Origin: JAHOYW01 sp963664605
Lineage (GTDB): Bacteria; Verrucomicrobiota; Lentisphaeria; Victivallales; Victivallaceae
Length of the DNA: 64,000 bases
Assembly: GCA_963664605.1 (NCBI GenBank)
Contig: OY761536.1
Location: forward strand, 2,604,001-2,668,000
Direction of reading: 5' to 3'
In this document: positions 54,045 to 62,935 of the stretch, in pieces
Layout: each line of letters starts with the position of its first letter
How positions within the stretch are numbered: position 1 is the stretch's first letter
Translations under genes and position numbers: made by a program
Notes under the pieces: model-generated
The model's input: the letters and a program-made list of their open reading frames with translations, nothing else
What the model was told of the DNA's origin: nothing
Databases searched by the model: none

Positions 54045-54815
54045 TTAAAATAAGTTAGAGATGAAATTTCCTTTTTTGCCTTCAGCCTTACTCTGTTTTT
54101 TCTTTAGCTCTGCCAGTTCTGCTTTCATTTTATCCAGTTGGAGGATTTTTCTTTCCAGTTCATCTTTATAGTTTGATAAACGGAATTTTGATTTGGAATA
54201 TTCTTCTCCCACGGCTTTAGCCGCTTTAAAGCGGTCCTTAACTTCAGTACGGTATGAGTTACGGTTACGGCTGCTGGAAGAGGAACTGCCCCATATGCTG
54301 TTGCCGCGATTGACTGTACTATAACCGCCGCTGGTTGTACCTGAAAGGCTTACAGCTTTATTCAAATAGTCTTTGGATTCTTCCTCAAGTTTCGGTATTT
54401 CCATCTTTAAGCGTTTAATGCGTAATTCCGTAGACTTGATCTTGTTTTCGAGTTCATTAATCTTGTATTTGTCTTGACGAACCTTTAATTCTTTATGGAA
54501 CTGATCCTTTTTAGCCTGTTCTGCGGCGGCTTGTTTACGTCTTGCTTTTTTCCTTTTACGTTTCTGAGCTTCATACTTTGCGCATTTCTCAGCATCATAT
54601 CCAAATTCCTTGCGCATTTTTTCGGACATTTTACTATATTTCACGAACATCACGCCACAGTCATGGGCAACAACGATACCATCAGGTTTCCTTTCCATGA
54701 TATAAGCGTTTTTGAGTACACGTCCGCTTTCCATAGTATAATCCTGCTTAGCAAATCCGGTAACACTGAATAAGCATGCGGCAACTATAATTAAAATCAA
54801 TTTGAACAATTTCAT
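54045..54815 (-). CDS. Exported coiled-coil protein
   Basis: 256 residues. Signal peptide 1-22, then a short beta-rich domain with GIVVAHDCGVMFVKYSKM and EFGYDAEKCAKYEAQ, a pattern I associate with PVC secreted proteins. Residues 85-150 are a charged coiled coil. A Ser-rich linker (near 160-190) and a second coiled coil (205-245) follow. It is probably periplasmic and structural; no enzyme motif is visible. It starts 17 bases after the LolA-like gene. Confidence 0.65.
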   Translation of the reverse strand: MKLFKLILIIVAACLFSVTGFAKQDYTMESGRVLKNAYIMERKPDGIVVAHDCGVMFVKYSKMSEKMRKEFGYDAEKCAKYEAQKRKRKKARRKQAAAEQAKKDQFHKELKVRQDKYKINELENKIKSTELRIKRLKMEIPKLEEESKDYLNKAVSLSGTTSGGYSTVNRGNSIWGSSSSSSRNRNSYRTEVKDRFKAAKAVGEEYSKSKFRLSNYKDELERKILQLDKMKAELAELKKKQSKAEGKKGNFISNLF

Positions 54816-54832
54816 AATATTCTCCTCTATGC

Positions 54833-55591
54833 TTATTTAGATTTACCTAAGGCTTCCGGGACGGCAAATTCGGAGTCGGCGATTTCCGCATTCCAGTCAG
54901 CAGAAATAAGTTTGAATTCCAATATACGGCTGCCAACTTGAGCAACCATCATGAAAGGCATAACTATACCGTTGTATTCTTCGTAGTCTCCGTAATATGT
55001 AATAATATCCTCATCCTGATTCTTGCTGTTGGCTTCAATGCTTTTAGATACCAGATATGTTTTCTTGTCCACAAACATAGTAATCGAAGAAAGCTTGAAT
55101 TTAGCATATGGATAACATATTAATTTCCAGTTATCAACGCCATTGATTTTTTGTGATCCATCCAACTTCGCACTTGCAAACAGTCTATCGAATTTGATAT
55201 TAGGAGAGAGATATGAAGCCTCTAATTTTAATTCCCTGATTTCTTTAGCGTTAAGCATGCGCAGCCCTTTGGCTGTGGTATATTCCCAACCTTTTTTGTC
55301 ACTACAAGCTCTGACTGCAAGAGATTTTCCGCTTCTTATTTCAAGCCTGATCCCAATTTTATCCTTGACTTTCAAGGTAATCTTGCTTTGTTCTTTTTTG
55401 CCGAGATGCGTATCGTAAACAATCAATGCAGACTTAATAGTCTTCTGTTTACCTGAAACATCTATCGCTTTTTGCATATTAGCGAAAACGTCATCAGCAT
55501 TTTCTTTTTTGGTGAACAATCCACATGGACAATTACAGCCAGCAGACAGGAACAGAGTTACCGCCGCTGTCAGAAGCAGAAGTTTTCTCAT
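54833..55591 (-). CDS. LolA-like lipoprotein-fold lipoprotein
   Basis: About 252 residues from ATG 55591 (GGAGAG upstream). Lipobox FLSAGC gives lipidated Cys19. The rest has the unclosed beta-barrel pattern of LolA/LolB-like proteins (MLNAKEIRELKLE, VDKKTYLVSKSIEAN, DYEEYNGIVMPFMM). Such folds bind lipids or lipoproteins; being lipidated it is closer to LolB or to the DUF4292-type proteins. The partner is unknown. Confidence 0.65.
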   Translation of the reverse strand: MRKLLLLTAAVTLFLSAGCNCPCGLFTKKENADDVFANMQKAIDVSGKQKTIKSALIVYDTHLGKKEQSKITLKVKDKIGIRLEIRSGKSLAVRACSDKKGWEYTTAKGLRMLNAKEIRELKLEASYLSPNIKFDRLFASAKLDGSQKINGVDNWKLICYPYAKFKLSSITMFVDKKTYLVSKSIEANSKNQDEDIITYYGDYEEYNGIVMPFMMVAQVGSRILEFKLISADWNAEIADSEFAVPEALGKSK

Positions 55592-55679
55592 AATACTCTC
55601 CATACAATTAAAGTTTAAGATTTGTTGCGGATTTAAAATAACATAATTGTATAAAACATGAATATCAAGGCGAAAACAG

Positions 55680-56294
55680 TTAAATTTGTGATAGTATTCT
55701 CTTTGAGGCTTGTTTTACCTCTAAATAAGACATTCCCGGTTTGTATAATGCAGAACCTACCCCAACCCCCGCGGCAAGCTTTAAATAATCTTTAATATTA
55801 GAAGCGCTGACTGCTCCGGTTGCGATAAATTCAGCAGGAACTACCGCTTTTAAATCTTTAATGTATTCAGGAGCCATCCTGCCTGCCGGGAATAATTTAA
55901 GTACATCAGCTCCAGACTCCAACGCGAGAAAAGCTTCAGACGGAGTAAATACTCCAGGGCAAGATAGTAAATCCAGTTCTTTAGTATGACGTATTACTTG
56001 AGGATTGCAGTTGGGAGATATTATATATTGTCCCCCGGCAGCGGCAACTGCCTCAACCTGTTCCGGGGTTAAAACCGTACCTGCCCCTATACATATTTGA
56101 CTGGGATCAAAATTTCTGGATGCCATCTTTATAGATTTTACAGCTTCAGGCGAATTCATAGTTATCTCAGCAAATTTGATTCCATTATCCGCCAAGGCCT
56201 GACATACGCCAATAACTTCTTCCGGCGTTACTCCACGCAGGATAGCTATTACAGGACATGATTTCAATAGATCAAACATCTTCTCGAGAATCAT
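55680..56294 (-). CDS. KDPG/KDPGal aldolase family (Eda/DgoA-like)
   Basis: 204 residues. The Schiff-base Lys is in DVLKLFPAG and the catalytic Glu region in EITMNSPEA; GAGTVLTPEQV and CPGVFTPSEA are family motifs. The NSP after EIT is more like DgoA (galactonate path) than Eda. It cleaves a 2-keto-3-deoxy-6-phospho sugar acid to pyruvate and glyceraldehyde 3-phosphate. It overlaps the kinase gene by four bases (ATGA). Confidence 0.9.
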   Translation of the reverse strand: MILEKMFDLLKSCPVIAILRGVTPEEVIGVCQALADNGIKFAEITMNSPEAVKSIKMASRNFDPSQICIGAGTVLTPEQVEAVAAAGGQYIISPNCNPQVIRHTKELDLLSCPGVFTPSEAFLALESGADVLKLFPAGRMAPEYIKDLKAVVPAEFIATGAVSASNIKDYLKLAAGVGVGSALYKPGMSYLEVKQASKRILSQI

Positions 56295-57385
56295 CTTTTC
56301 ACCCTCCCCGAAGCATCGCCTTCCATCAATGCAAGAACTTCATCGCGGGTAACATAATTAAAGTCACCGTTAACCGAGTGCTTCAAACAACTTGCTGCCA
56401 CAGCAAAACGAATAGCTTTTTCAGGAGAACAGCAGTCATCACTGTAAAGTGCGTGAATAAGTCCAGCGCCAAAAGAGTCCCCGCCCCCTACCCGGTCAAC
56501 AATATTACGAATTTCATATGGAGAATATTCTCCATCAGCATTTGTTGGCGCGAAATGAGCTTGTCCTGAAACCTTGTCAAAAAGCATTGCCCCCCAGTTA
56601 TTATGGCTGGCTGAAATGCTCTCCCGCAAGGTGATTGCCACCTGCGATACATTTGGAAAGCGTTTGAGCAGTTGTTCTGCTACGGATATATATGCCTCTG
56701 CGTCAATATTTCCTTTGGTAAGTTCCGTATGTTCGGCTTCAATACCGAAAACATCGGAAGCGTCTTCTTCATTAGCGATAATCAAATCAACAAATGGAAC
56801 GATTTGTGCCATACAATATTCAGCAAGTTTATTTTTTTTCATTGTTTCGTGCCATTTCCAAAGCTTTTTGCGGTAATTTAAATCACATGACACCTTTATT
56901 CCTGCAGCATTGGCGCGCTTCACTAGCTCTAGAGTGGATAGAAACGCTTTTTCACTCAAAGACGGGGTTATGCCGGTAATATGTACATGCCCGACACCAG
57001 ACATAGCTTTTTCAAAATTATATTCGTCAGGGCCGGACAACGATACAGCGGAATGATCCCGGTCATATATAACGTTAGACGCACGCTGATTTGCTCCTGT
57101 TTCAACAAAATAAATGCCCATACGTGAATTTTTCTTGATTAAAACATTGGACACATCAACTCCCAATCCTCGCATTTGAGCAAAGAATCCTTCCGTTATC
57201 GCATTTTCCGGCAATGCAGTCAAATAGCACACTTCATCGCCTAATATTGCCAGCGAAGCGCATACATTAGCTTCGCCTCCACCAAAAGTAACATCCATAT
57301 TTCCAGGCATCACCTGTTGAAAGCGTTTAAAACCGGACGGGCTCAAACGCAGCATAACTTCACCAAATCCAAGAACTTTTATCAT
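56291..57385 (-). CDS. kdgK: 2-keto-3-deoxygluconate kinase-like PfkB sugar kinase
   Basis: 364 residues of the PfkB/ribokinase family. GGGEANVCASLAILG is the first signature and DRVGGGDSFGAGLIHA the second with the catalytic Asp. CDLNYRKKLWKW is typical of KdgK. It phosphorylates 2-keto-3-deoxy sugar acids for the aldolase encoded next. It follows the BNR protein gene by 33 bases. Confidence 0.9.
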   Translation of the reverse strand: MIKVLGFGEVMLRLSPSGFKRFQQVMPGNMDVTFGGGEANVCASLAILGDEVCYLTALPENAITEGFFAQMRGLGVDVSNVLIKKNSRMGIYFVETGANQRASNVIYDRDHSAVSLSGPDEYNFEKAMSGVGHVHITGITPSLSEKAFLSTLELVKRANAAGIKVSCDLNYRKKLWKWHETMKKNKLAEYCMAQIVPFVDLIIANEEDASDVFGIEAEHTELTKGNIDAEAYISVAEQLLKRFPNVSQVAITLRESISASHNNWGAMLFDKVSGQAHFAPTNADGEYSPYEIRNIVDRVGGGDSFGAGLIHALYSDDCCSPEKAIRFAVAASCLKHSVNGDFNYVTRDEVLALMEGDASGRVKR

Positions 57386-57418
57386 TTTGCAATCCTTTTT
57401 ATTTTATGTGTATGATCT

Positions 57419-58528
57419 TTATTTTCGCCCGCCACTACTGTTTATGAGGTTTTTCAAAGATGCGTTCGAGCTTACACACCTGCCAGCGATAATGTCTTCT
57501 TCAGAAAAACGGGCAAAAAGAATATCGCCGCATTGATAACGTTCATGATCGTAAATAATCCAAATATTTCCATCTTTATCCTGGGTTCCGTCAGGATATG
57601 ACACTCCATTACGTTCATCAAGCATCAACCCGCCACACCAACTGTTGCCGTCATCATCTGATATATAGGCTGTCAAATTGTTTCTGAAATATTTACCGCT
57701 TTCACAATCCAGAGCATGGTTTACCAACAGAAGTCTGCCTGACTGCAATCGGCGAATAAAAAAGCGGGAATTAGGCCCTCCCCATCCAGTATCTTCCCCG
57801 GGACTCCAAGTTCTGCCGCCATCATCGGAATAACTCTGTCCAATACCATATGAAGTACGAATCAAGTTCCAAATACGTCCGTCCTGTTTTTCAATGAACA
57901 TGTGTTCATCAAACCAGCGGCCGGGAATATCAGCGCCGCCGCGATATTCAAAAGTTTTGCCCATGTCACTTGAAACCACAAGGTTGGCTCCACTATGTTT
58001 TTTAAATTCATCAGGAAGCCTGCCGCCACCTAAATTATTCATCCATAAAGCTGTCGGAAACACCCATTCTCCATTGCTTAACACAGTTGGCTTATTCAGC
58101 ATAACTCCTTCAGCAAAACGTAAAGGAGCTGACCAGCATGGAGAGTCCGTTTCCGGATTTTCCGTATATATTCCCCATACTCCGCTTCGGCCGTCAAAAA
58201 TATTTTCATTTCCTTCAGAATAAGTTTGAGCCCAAAAGAACCATAGCCTTCCAAGTGGATCAAGCCATACATTCTGGTCAAAAGCCCTCACATTCTCCGG
58301 TGGATCTATCACCATTACGGGTTCGCTCCAGGTTATGCCGCCATCAGAACTGGTGACCAATAATACAAAATTATGCGGCCCTTCGGTTTCTCCTCCACTG
58401 TACCAGGATGCCCATAATCTACCTTGTGAAGTTATTTCCATACCCGGAATTCCTTGAAAACCTCTATTCAAGGTGGAGTATTTTTCTCCCGGACTGCTAA
58501 TTACATCAGGCGCTTCCATGGAAATCAT
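57419..58528 (-). CDS. Sialidase-fold BNR-repeat protein, FRIP motif altered
   Basis: 369 residues with at least four Asp-boxes (SSDGGITWS, SSDMGKTFE, SDDGGRTWS, SDDDGNSWC), the six-bladed propeller mark of sialidases. The N-terminal FRIP motif, whose Arg binds the sialic acid carboxylate, reads FQGIP. There is no signal peptide, so the protein should be cytoplasmic. Together with KDG kinase and aldolase genes it more likely handles an unsaturated or acidic oligosaccharide than sialic acid. An ATG at 58519 is an alternative start. Confidence 0.75.
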   Translation of the reverse strand: MISMEAPDVISSPGEKYSTLNRGFQGIPGMEITSQGRLWASWYSGGETEGPHNFVLLVTSSDGGITWSEPVMVIDPPENVRAFDQNVWLDPLGRLWFFWAQTYSEGNENIFDGRSGVWGIYTENPETDSPCWSAPLRFAEGVMLNKPTVLSNGEWVFPTALWMNNLGGGRLPDEFKKHSGANLVVSSDMGKTFEYRGGADIPGRWFDEHMFIEKQDGRIWNLIRTSYGIGQSYSDDGGRTWSPGEDTGWGGPNSRFFIRRLQSGRLLLVNHALDCESGKYFRNNLTAYISDDDGNSWCGGLMLDERNGVSYPDGTQDKDGNIWIIYDHERYQCGDILFARFSEEDIIAGRCVSSNASLKNLINSSGGRK

Positions 58529-58621
58529 TTTATTATTCCTTATTAAATTAATTCATACTAACCACTACGATATATAATAAACTCTTCATGAATAAAAATC
58601 TTCCTTGATTTTTTGTTAAAT

Positions 58622-59479
58622 ATGCGCTATTTTGATATTATGCATATAATAAAATGGAAAATCATAAATGCCGGCAGTGATGATACCAGGATCATCAGGC
58701 ACAGACTTGACCATTCCTACGGAATACAAGCACACAGTCACGACTTTCCTGAATTTTTCTGGGTAGTCGCTGGTGAAGGAATGCATCTGGTTAATGGCGT
58801 GAATGTTCCGTTAAAGCCTGGTAATTTGATATTTATGCGTTCCGGTGACTGGCATGGACTTGGTACAGATACTGAAAATATCTTTGAATTGGTAAATATT
58901 GCTTTCCCGGGGGGAGTTCTCCAATCCCTGCAAAGTCGTTATAATGATATTCGCAAGATCTGGGATCCCGTTCCTGAAACTCCAGGAATGTACTCCTTGA
59001 CAGAACTTCAGCGCCAATGGCTGGAAGCTGCTGCTGCTAATTTACTGAATTACCGTAACAGCAGAATTGAACTTGACCGTTTACTGATAAACCTGGTCTG
59101 TGAAATACAGCAAACTGAAAATGATATTTTCAGCACCTGCCCCGAGTGGTTGGCGAAGTCCTGCCGTTCATTGAAGCAACCTCAATATTTTACTAAGGGC
59201 TCTAAAATTATTTCCAGGCTTGCCGGGCGCACTCCTGAACATACTGCACGGACTTTGATGAAACATACTGGCTTAACTCCAAGTGAAGTAACCAACCGTT
59301 TCCGTATGGATTATGCCGCAGCGCAGCTTTGCACCACATCCAAAAACATAACGGAAATCGCAGAAGAGTGCGGTTTCAGCAGTTTGAGTTATTTTTTTCA
59401 ACGTTTCCGTGAACGTTTTAATATTTCACCCCGCCGTTACCGGCTGGAACAACTGCGTATTGTGCCGAGGAATAAATAG
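58622..59479 (+). CDS. AraC-family regulator with cupin sensor domain
   Basis: About 285 residues. The N-terminal cupin (HSHDFPEFFWVVAGEGMHL, MRSGDWHGL) is a typical small-ligand domain. The C-terminal double helix-turn-helix has TARTLMKHTGLTPSEV and ITEIAEECGFSSLSYFFQRF. The frame opens at a TTG (58613); ATG 58622 is preferred. It is divergent from the BNR-kdgK-eda operon and probably activates it in response to the sugar. Confidence 0.88.
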   Translation: MRYFDIMHIIKWKIINAGSDDTRIIRHRLDHSYGIQAHSHDFPEFFWVVAGEGMHLVNGVNVPLKPGNLIFMRSGDWHGLGTDTENIFELVNIAFPGGVLQSLQSRYNDIRKIWDPVPETPGMYSLTELQRQWLEAAAANLLNYRNSRIELDRLLINLVCEIQQTENDIFSTCPEWLAKSCRSLKQPQYFTKGSKIISRLAGRTPEHTARTLMKHTGLTPSEVTNRFRMDYAAAQLCTTSKNITEIAEECGFSSLSYFFQRFRERFNISPRRYRLEQLRIVPRNK

Positions 59480-59568
59480 ATTTTTTGATTTTTTGCTTGT
59501 TTGAATGTAACCTTATGGTTATGAGGGACAACTATAGGAATATAAACAAGTTTTAACAAAAAATAAAA

Positions 59569-60147
59569 ATGCACAATCATGAAGATGCCGGAATCACGGC
59601 GAAAATATTAGAAGGTGATATAGAACTTTACGCTGACTTAATGATTAAATACCGGGAGCGTATATTCTCTATAGTTGCCAGAAGAGTTCCGGAAAATGAT
59701 GTGTCAAGTCTGGTTCATGAAACTTTTGTGCAGGCGTACCGGTCGCTGTCCGGTTATTCGGGAAAGGTTCCGTTTGGAAACTGGGCTGCGCGGATTGCTG
59801 TAAGGACATGCTGTAGTTACTGGCGGCGGGAATACCGCTATAAGAAACGTCAGGTGCTTTCAAGTGAAGAACCGCAGCAATGGCTGGAACAGATACCTGC
59901 CCCGGATTCGTATAATGATGCGGACTATATAGTAAAAAAACAGGACGCGGCAAAGCTTTCAAAGTGGCTGCTGGATCAATTATCACCGGAAAACCGGACG
60001 CTGATAGAATCCATATACTTTGATGACATGCCGCTCAAGGAAGTAGCCGCGGCACTTGAATGGAGCTTGGTAAAAACTAAAGTCAGGGCACTTAGAGCTA
60101 GACGAAAAATGAAAGAATTGTTAGAATCAATCGGAGAGTCTATATGA
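59569..60147 (+). CDS. ECF RNA polymerase sigma factor
   Basis: 192 residues. Region 2 (HETFVQAYRSLSGY, FGNWAARIAVRTCCSYWRR) and region 4 (LSPENRTLIESIYFDDMPLKEVAAALEWSL) are complete. No region 3 exists, as in ECF factors. Upstream lies TAACCTTATGGTTA at about 59508-59521, possibly part of an autoregulated promoter. The stop overlaps the next gene by four bases. Confidence 0.9.
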   Translation: MHNHEDAGITAKILEGDIELYADLMIKYRERIFSIVARRVPENDVSSLVHETFVQAYRSLSGYSGKVPFGNWAARIAVRTCCSYWRREYRYKKRQVLSSEEPQQWLEQIPAPDSYNDADYIVKKQDAAKLSKWLLDQLSPENRTLIESIYFDDMPLKEVAAALEWSLVKTKVRALRARRKMKELLESIGESI

Positions 60148-60485
60148 AAAACAAACGGATCAGCAAGCTGGAATCTATTGCCCGCGAAGGGTTTCTGGCT
60201 GCAAATGACTTTACTCCACAAGATGGATGGCAGAATAAAGTTATTGCCGATATCAAGCGGCGCGAACATGCTGAAGAACTCACCGGAAACTCTCAGGCGC
60301 AAGTTCTCTTCCAACCCCGTCTGGTGTGGCGTTTCGCAGCGGCTTCATTAATAGTCGCGACGTTAATATGTCTGACACTCTATCTGTCTTTACCCGAAAA
60401 TAATATAAACATCAATGATTACCAGATAAGTGAAGTTTCATTTGATAATTTTGATAATTATGTAGAAGTAGTAGCTCAATTGTAA
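60144..60485 (+). CDS. Probable anti-sigma factor
   Basis: 113 residues: a cytoplasmic N-terminus of about 65 residues, one membrane helix near 66-88 and a short periplasmic tail. No zinc anti-sigma motif is visible. The role is inferred from the ATGA overlap with the sigma gene and from size and topology, which match CnrY-like anti-sigma proteins. Confidence 0.6.
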   Translation: MKNKRISKLESIAREGFLAANDFTPQDGWQNKVIADIKRREHAEELTGNSQAQVLFQPRLVWRFAAASLIVATLICLTLYLSLPENNININDYQISEVSFDNFDNYVEVVAQL

Positions 60486-60505
60486 TAACAGGAAAATTTT
60501 TTATT

Positions 60506-60967
60506 ATGAAAAAGAATATTTGGCTTTTAGTCGTATTTATCAGCGTCATTTTCGTATCGGGAGCTGCAACTGGTTTTTTAACTGGTCTCCTGGTCGCTGA
60601 TAAAAATCATCCTAAACGAAGAAGATTCCGTCGTTCCTCAAAGGAAATGAAGGCTATGTTCCAGCGCCATATTTGTAAAAAATTAAAATTAACGGATGAA
60701 CAGCAGAAATCAGCTTTGCCTATAATTGAACAATGGCTCAATGAAATGGAAAAGCTGCGCCAGAGACATGCGCCGCAGTATACTGCCGCATTCAATAATT
60801 TTTATTCTAAAATATCTCCAATATTATCGGAAAACCAGAAAAATGTTCTTGTAAAGATGCATAAAAAATTCACAAAACATTCTTCTCCTCCCCCTCCGCC
60901 TCCACCGTCTTTTGACAATATAGAAAAAAGTAAAAAAGGAACTGAAAATGAAACTCAAAAATCATAA
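60506..60967 (+). CDS. Spy/CnrX-like periplasmic LTxxQ protein
   Basis: 153 residues. A membrane helix (about 5-28) anchors a helical periplasmic domain with LTDEQQ near 58 and LSENQK near 113, the two LTxxQ-type motifs of Spy, CpxP, ZraP and CnrX. The C-terminus is a run of seven prolines and a charged tail. By analogy it senses metal or misfolded protein for the sigma/anti-sigma pair just upstream. It overlaps the pilin gene by 20 bases. Confidence 0.7.
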   Translation: MKKNIWLLVVFISVIFVSGAATGFLTGLLVADKNHPKRRRFRRSSKEMKAMFQRHICKKLKLTDEQQKSALPIIEQWLNEMEKLRQRHAPQYTAAFNNFYSKISPILSENQKNVLVKMHKKFTKHSSPPPPPPPSFDNIEKSKKGTENETQKS

Positions 60968-61565
60968 AAAAACACGGTCGTTCACTCTCATAGAATTGCT
61001 CGTTGTGATATCCATCATAGCTATCCTCGCAGGATTGCTGCTGCCGGCGCTCAACGGCGCCCGTAAGCGCGCCACCCTTACGCAATGCGCTTCCAACCTT
61101 AAACAAATTGGAACTGCTTTTGCAGGATATCTGATCGATTATCAGGATACTTTCCCTGTAGCGGCACAAATGCCTACAGTTTCCCCTACTGAACCCAGGA
61201 TTGCTGATGTCCTGTTGTCGTATGCCGGAAGCGCCAATGTCTTTAAATGCCCCAAAGATATTCTCCCGGAAACAGAATATTCCGGCACAGAAGACAAAAC
61301 TTTTTTTGAAGCGGAAGGCTCAAGTTATGAATATCCCGGAAGAATAAGCGGAAGAAAACTTAAAGCTTCATTCGGAAGGCATCATAAAATATCCTCAGCG
61401 GAACTGATAGTTATGTATGATTATGAGTGTTTTCACCGGGAATCAAGCATTGTCAGCTTCCTACAGGATGGCGAGGACGCTGATGAAACTATTAATGTCA
61501 GCAGTAAAGGCGGCGCAAAAAATTATCTTTTTGCAGACTGGCACGTTACAGACAAATTATTCTAG
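60948..61565 (+). CDS. Type II/IV prepilin-like protein
   Basis: 205 residues. RSFTLIELLVVISIIAILAG and LLPALNGARKRA form the prepilin start; the residue before Phe is Ser, not Gly. The C-terminal NYLFADWHV corresponds to the FADGHV end of this pilin group, with Trp for Gly. It is coupled to the Spy-like gene, so a pilin appears to be part of this sigma-factor operon. Confidence 0.82.
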   Translation: MKLKNHKKTRSFTLIELLVVISIIAILAGLLLPALNGARKRATLTQCASNLKQIGTAFAGYLIDYQDTFPVAAQMPTVSPTEPRIADVLLSYAGSANVFKCPKDILPETEYSGTEDKTFFEAEGSSYEYPGRISGRKLKASFGRHHKISSAELIVMYDYECFHRESSIVSFLQDGEDADETINVSSKGGAKNYLFADWHVTDKLF

Positions 61566-61574
61566 GAAATAGGA

Positions 61575-62153
61575 ATGGACAAAAAAAATAAAATTATAAT
61601 TATAAGCGGGAGTTCTATAGCCGCAATAAGCTTGCTTGCAACAATTATTTCTGCTTTCAATACGCCTGAAGCTCCAAATCCCAAAGAGCTTGGACCTACA
61701 ACAAAAGTCAAATATATGGCGTCAAAAGAATTTTCCCGTTTACCAGAGGCCGAAAAAGAGAAATATATATCAAAAGTTGGAAGGCCGCGGAGAGAATCTT
61801 TTCAGAACTTAAGCAACAAGGAGCGCCAGGCGGTATTCAGGAACACTAGAAAAGTAATGCATAAAAAAATGAAAGAACGTATTAATAAGTTCTTCAAAAT
61901 GAGCGCCGAGGAGCAGAATAAGGTTCTGGATGATATGATTGCCAGATGGGATAAGCGTCGAAAGGAAATGGAAGCAAGGAGAGCCGCGAACGGTGGCAAT
62001 AATAATAAAAACCGTGAAGGAGGGCCGCCGCGCGGCAATCGTCAAGCTATGATGCAGGGAATGCTTGAGAATACTGATTCGACCACCAGAGCTCAAATGG
62101 ATGCATTCTTTAAACGTTTGCATGAAAGGAGAAAGCAGACACAGAAAAAGTGA
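61575..62153 (+). CDS. Anchored basic protein, first paralogue
   Basis: 192 residues. An N-terminal membrane helix (6-28) is followed by a Lys/Arg-rich helical domain: TKVKYMASKEFSRLPEAEKE, FFKMSAEEQNKVLDDM, an Asn/Gly-rich linker and an end STTRAQMDAFFKRLHERRK. It closely resembles the next gene. The MSAEEQ and LPEAEKE units recall LTxxQ helical proteins, but that is weak. The family is unknown to me. Confidence 0.6.
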   Translation: MDKKNKIIIISGSSIAAISLLATIISAFNTPEAPNPKELGPTTKVKYMASKEFSRLPEAEKEKYISKVGRPRRESFQNLSNKERQAVFRNTRKVMHKKMKERINKFFKMSAEEQNKVLDDMIARWDKRRKEMEARRAANGGNNNKNREGGPPRGNRQAMMQGMLENTDSTTRAQMDAFFKRLHERRKQTQKK

Positions 62154-62205
62154 CATTATCAGTGAGTTGTGAATAAAATGTTTAAGATTCATAGGGGATG
62201 AAGAA

Positions 62206-62859
62206 ATGAAATTCTTTGATTTTAATTTTTCGGAATTGGATAAAAAAAATAAAATTATATTGGGAAGCGGAATTTCCGTGACATCCTTAACTTTACTAGC
62301 AACAATTATCTCAGCGCTTTTCCCCGACAAAGCCCCGGATCCCAAAAAACTGGATTCAAGGACAAAAGTCGTATACATGGCATCAAAAGAATTTGCCAGC
62401 CTGCCGGAAGAAGAAAAAGTAAATTACATAAAAAAAGCCGGACGTTCACGGCGTTCCTACAGACAGCTCAGTCGCCCTGAACGTGAAGCGGTATCAAAAA
62501 ACACCACGGCAATCAGAAGAAAAATAAGAATGAAGGAAATGAAGGAACGCGCCAATAATTTCTTTAAAATGAGCACGGAAGAGCAAAATAAATATCTGGA
62601 TGCAATGAATGCCAGAAGAGACAGATGGCGCAAAGCCAGGGAAGCAAGAAGAGCACAAACTCAAACCAGTAATAACAACAGTAACAGGAACAGTGGGAAC
62701 AGAAGCACTGCAGGAAACAACAGAAACTCAAGCAACCGAAGCGCCAGGCGTAGCGCCAGACGGCAAAATTTTCTGGAGGGAATGGATTCCACAACCCGTG
62801 CTCAATTGGCGGAGATCCGCCGCCGCGCCCGTGAAAGAAGAGAGCAACAGAAAAAATAA
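62206..62859 (+). CDS. Anchored basic protein, second paralogue
   Basis: 217 residues, clearly paralogous to the previous protein: DKKNKII, LLATIISA, VYMASKEFASLPEEEK, FFKMSTEEQNKYLDAM and STTRAQLAEIRRRA. It has 11 extra N-terminal residues and a longer Asn/Ser/Arg linker. The arrangement shows a local duplication. It ends the sigma-factor run. Confidence 0.6.
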   Translation: MKFFDFNFSELDKKNKIILGSGISVTSLTLLATIISALFPDKAPDPKKLDSRTKVVYMASKEFASLPEEEKVNYIKKAGRSRRSYRQLSRPEREAVSKNTTAIRRKIRMKEMKERANNFFKMSTEEQNKYLDAMNARRDRWRKAREARRAQTQTSNNNSNRNSGNRSTAGNNRNSSNRSARRSARRQNFLEGMDSTTRAQLAEIRRRARERREQQKK

Positions 62860-62935
62860 AATTTCAATATCTATTTGAATATCTTCTTAAACATTGTATT
62901 TTAAGTCCCCAAAAGAAATATATAGTGGGGATTGA

